Source: a virus
Reading direction: 5' to 3' (one strand)
IMG/VR virus record: IMGVR_UViG_3300042518_000731
Coordinates: 1-35,244 of that record
DNA length: 35,244 bases
Part shown: positions 33,097 through 35,244 of the stretch, piece after piece
Position numbering within the stretch: position 1 is the first letter of the stretch
Layout of the letters: each line of letters begins with the position of its first letter
Notes under the pieces: model-generated
Seen by the model: only the letters and a program-made list of their open reading frames with translations
Database searches by the model: none
What the model was told of the DNA's origin: nothing
Translations under genes and position numbers: made by a program

Positions 33097-33561
33097 TCAA
33101 ATTACAATTAAACGTTCAAAAACAAATTGTTGGTTTTCAAAAAGAACAAATCTTCTACATTTATTGATAACATCAACTGTTTTATCAGGTAAATGTATGA
33201 TCTGTTTATTGTCTGGAACATCAGGTTTGTCTTGAAAAAATGAGATCCAAAACTCTGTTATATAAGGTAATAACGAATCTACGGTAAACGCCCCTCCAAT
33301 AACCCAAGCCTCTGGATACACATCTTTTGCGTATTCATACGTTACAGAAGTCCATCCGTGTATATGATTTTGTGCTATAGCGAAACATCTACGATTTTTT
33401 AGACCTCCGATCATGGTCTCTGCGGTTTTACGACCTGCTATAATATCGCATTTTTGAGTCAACCCTTTGAATATCTGCATATCCATAGAGTTCTTATAAA
33501 GCAGATTTCCGTCAACAGTGCCTATTCCCCAGTTGGGAGAAACAGATAACAACACCTTCAT
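33097..33561 (-). CDS. folA: Dihydrofolate reductase
   Basis: 154 residues with the DHFR layout: NWGIGTVDGNLLYKNSMDMQ (substrate and cofactor loop), FKGLT, then IAGRKTAETMI (GRKT, 43-46) and AWVIGGAFTVDSLLPYITEF (VIGG, 87-90). It reduces dihydrofolate with NADPH, regenerating the cofactor consumed by the thymidylate synthase encoded just upstream. The stop and start are adjacent to that gene (33561/33562), a classic thyA-folA operon arrangement. Divergent from cellular enzymes in the C-terminal half. Confidence 0.85.
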   Translation of the reverse strand: MKVLLSVSPNWGIGTVDGNLLYKNSMDMQIFKGLTQKCDIIAGRKTAETMIGGLKNRRCFAIAQNHIHGWTSVTYEYAKDVYPEAWVIGGAFTVDSLLPYITEFWISFFQDKPDVPDNKQIIHLPDKTVDVINKCRRFVLFENQQFVFERLIVI

Positions 33562-34449
33562 TTAATATCCTCCAGCCAAATATACTTTAGCAGGGATTTT
33601 ACCTGAATGGTTGTAATCAGACACGTTGAAATCTGACAGAACAAAGTCTCTTAATGACGTTTGTCCTCGATTGACAATAAATAAAGTAGGAAACAGATAT
33701 GTCTCATTGTTCAATTGTTCATCAATCTGATCAAATTGATCGCTGTAGATATGATAATCACCTGTACAATTGACAATCAGTTGGTCAGAGGTCCATTTTT
33801 CACCTGTTCTATTAGATAGACACAGACAATACATTTCTAGTAGTGCAGCATATTGGGCTACGTTAAAAGGATTCCCTAGAAACATATCTTGCGATCTAAT
33901 AGATACTGTCAGAGTGAGTTGATTAGGACTCTGACATAAAACATGGTGTGAATAATGACACGCTACGATATCGACGGATTTTTGGCCAGTTATATCAGCC
34001 ATTTGATAAGTGGTTTCGGGATCCAAATAAGTGACGATATAACTTTTACGATATGGTTTCTTAGGTAAATTCTCTAAGATCCATTCAGTTTGATCTAAGT
34101 CTGTACCTCTCCAATTGGTAATATTGGTGTAGTGCAATTTGAGCTTTGTATCTTGTTTATCACCACCCCAATCGTCCCAGATGTGTACATTCATTTCATT
34201 TAGTACACTTAGATCGCTATTACCAGAAAGGAACCAAAGCATTTCAGCAATAGCACCTTTCCAGTAAACAAACTTAGAAGTGTACAAAGGGAAACCATCA
34301 TCGGTTCGGTGATGAAAAACTCGTCCTACTAAAGACAAAATATACTTGTTAGGATCCTCTTTACCAAGCTCAGAATTAAACAAAAGTTTTTTCTGACCAT
34401 GGTTTTTTAGATCGCGCAAAGCTTGTAAGTACTGTTGCTCGATATTCAT
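33562..34449 (-). CDS. thyA: Thymidylate synthase (divergent)
   Basis: About 295 residues from ATG 34449, preferred over 34461 because GGTGA is 6 bases upstream. Landmarks: the hydrophobic KGAIAEMLWFLSGNSDLSVL, catalytic Cys in VDIVACHYSHH, then SIRSQDMFLGNPFNVAQYAA (typical RSxDxxLGxPFN), TGDYHIYSDQ (typical GDxHIY) and a C-terminal SDYNHSGKIPAK. The usual YGxQWR motif is degenerate here (HYTNITNWRG). It methylates dUMP to dTMP. The upstream CYTH gene ends 1 base before this start. Confidence 0.85.
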   Translation of the reverse strand: MNIEQQYLQALRDLKNHGQKKLLFNSELGKEDPNKYILSLVGRVFHHRTDDGFPLYTSKFVYWKGAIAEMLWFLSGNSDLSVLNEMNVHIWDDWGGDKQDTKLKLHYTNITNWRGTDLDQTEWILENLPKKPYRKSYIVTYLDPETTYQMADITGQKSVDIVACHYSHHVLCQSPNQLTLTVSIRSQDMFLGNPFNVAQYAALLEMYCLCLSNRTGEKWTSDQLIVNCTGDYHIYSDQFDQIDEQLNNETYLFPTLFIVNRGQTSLRDFVLSDFNVSDYNHSGKIPAKVYLAGGY

Positions 34450-34450
34450 G

Positions 34451-35170
34451 CTATTCACCATAGTTATTGAGATTATTTTCTAGCAATTCTTTATCTAAGG
34501 ATAGACGAGCTTCAAGTACTTCTCGTTTATCATCTAGAAACGATTCGTAGTAGTAAGACCAATTCCTAACATATTCACTCGTAAAATCTTTCAAATTCTC
34601 AGAAGTCAAGTAATAAGTAAGACCAAACGAGTCTTTAGCAAAAGCGAGAATATCTTCTTCAGATAGTCCTTCAATTTCTAAAATGGGACCATAACCAGAA
34701 TTGATATCTAGATAAACAGGAAATTCATGTTTTAACACATGGCAGTATTTTTGTACGTGATATCGAATCCTAGCCCAATTGGCAAACACAGAATGTCCAA
34801 GAATATCTACAACGAGTTTGTCTAGATCTTCAATAGATCCTACGTCATCGCGCATTAAATAAGAATATTCAATGCGATCTGTTCCGTTAATAGGATCAGC
34901 ACCTTTCTTACCGATCAATTCTATATCTAGACAATCCTCAAAGTAGCTAATTCCAGTATGAACATCTACCCAAGCTTCTGGATTCCAATCAAGTCCTGAA
35001 ACCTGATGTAAGTAAAGCGTTGCGCGAGTCCTTAAAGAAACCTTAGGTTGATCGCTAGAAAAATAATGATTTTTTTGCATCGTAGGAGCTGTATCCGAAT
35101 GTCCTTTAACGAAATCGTGGACAAATTTGTTAGATACAGGAAACTTTAGTTCGATTTCACGATTAGGCAT
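34451..35170 (-). CDS. CYTH-domain protein (triphosphate tunnel enzyme)
   Basis: 239 residues with the defining ExExK at the start (REIELKF, E5/E7/K9), paired Arg (LRTR, 47-49), CLDIELIGKKG, RIEYSYLMRD, ARIRYHVQKYC and a late VYLDINSGYGPILEIEG. These are the charged strands of a CYTH tunnel, which binds triphosphates with divalent metal. CYTH members include triphosphatases and class IV adenylate cyclases. The long C-terminal helix region (180-239) is extra. It is the first gene of the leftward nucleotide operon and has an AAGGAG ribosome binding site; a leader hairpin lies at 35204-35228. The substrate is unknown. Confidence 0.8.
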   Translation of the reverse strand: MPNREIELKFPVSNKFVHDFVKGHSDTAPTMQKNHYFSSDQPKVSLRTRATLYLHQVSGLDWNPEAWVDVHTGISYFEDCLDIELIGKKGADPINGTDRIEYSYLMRDDVGSIEDLDKLVVDILGHSVFANWARIRYHVQKYCHVLKHEFPVYLDINSGYGPILEIEGLSEEDILAFAKDSFGLTYYLTSENLKDFTSEYVRNWSYYYESFLDDKREVLEARLSLDKELLENNLNNYGE

Positions 35171-35203
35171 TATAAAAGATCTCCTTTTTTATGAACGTTA
35201 TTT

Positions 35204-35228
35204 AACCGTAAGATGGTAAGTTACGGTT
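35204..35228 (-). promoter_or_regulatory. Leader hairpin upstream of the CYTH gene
   Basis: AACCGTAA (35204-35211) pairs with TTACGGTT (35221-35228), loop 9 bases, about 33 bases before the ATG at 35170. No T-run follows it on the minus strand. It may be part of the leader of the nucleotide operon. Confidence 0.4.
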
Positions 35229-35244
35229 GTCTTTCTCAAAAAAT

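Noticed and set aside
1-35244. CRISPR array, integrase, tRNA genes, insertion sequences
   Set aside because: I looked for regular direct repeats, recombinase motifs, cloverleaf structures and terminal inverted repeats and saw none; scattered HIP1 octamers are not an array.

Overview
This window looks like part of a siphovirus-type cyanophage genome. The DNA is AT-rich and carries many copies of the HIP1 octamer GCGATCGC and its core CGATCG, a signature of cyanobacterial and cyanophage DNA. The left four fifths is a head-tail morphogenesis cluster in canonical order. I see no integrase, tRNA, rRNA, insertion sequence or CRISPR array. All function calls come from reading motifs by eye; no database search was run.

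Layout. 1-494 is the 3' end of a probable portal gene. 561-8148 is a mixed block: a multidomain protein with a protease-like C-terminus (561-1829), a small winged-helix gene on the opposite strand, a small membrane protein, an HNH-type protein, a zinc-finger metallophosphoesterase, an M15 peptidase (likely endolysin), several small unknown genes, and a second protease-like protein (7252-8148) that I read as a paralogue of the first. A two-HTH XRE-type regulator (8145-8825, minus) is divergent from the major capsid gene (8969-10810). Next come a zinc-ribbon protein, a decoration-like protein, an adaptor, a stopper-like protein, an HK97 gp10-like protein, a terminator-like protein and a tail tube protein (13654-14610) that ends in a strong intrinsic terminator. 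After that are the tail assembly chaperone pair (15010-16214, with an apparent -1 frameshift), a small protein, and a giant tape measure gene (16706-29080, 4124 residues). The tape measure appears to carry an alpha/beta-hydrolase (lipase-like) domain, the canonical tape-measure domain, an M23 peptidase domain and a lytic transglycosylase-like domain.

The right end (29069-35170) is accessory and metabolic: a small secreted protein, a holin-like single-pass membrane protein, a divergent pair ending in a membrane-anchored EAL protein with its catalytic residues present (predicted c-di-GMP phosphodiesterase), then a leftward operon reading CYTH triphosphatase-like protein, thymidylate synthase, dihydrofolate reductase, PD-(D/E)XK nuclease, an unknown protein and a D12-class adenine methyltransferase. 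This operon would supply dTMP and modify and process phage DNA.

Regulation. Two identical TATAAATAA boxes, resembling T4-type late promoters, precede the M15 peptidase and major capsid genes. Stable hairpins or intrinsic terminators sit within about 35 bases upstream of at least seven start codons. In several cases this leaves no room for a promoter between hairpin and gene, which suggests controlled read-through, RNA processing or leader-structure regulation.
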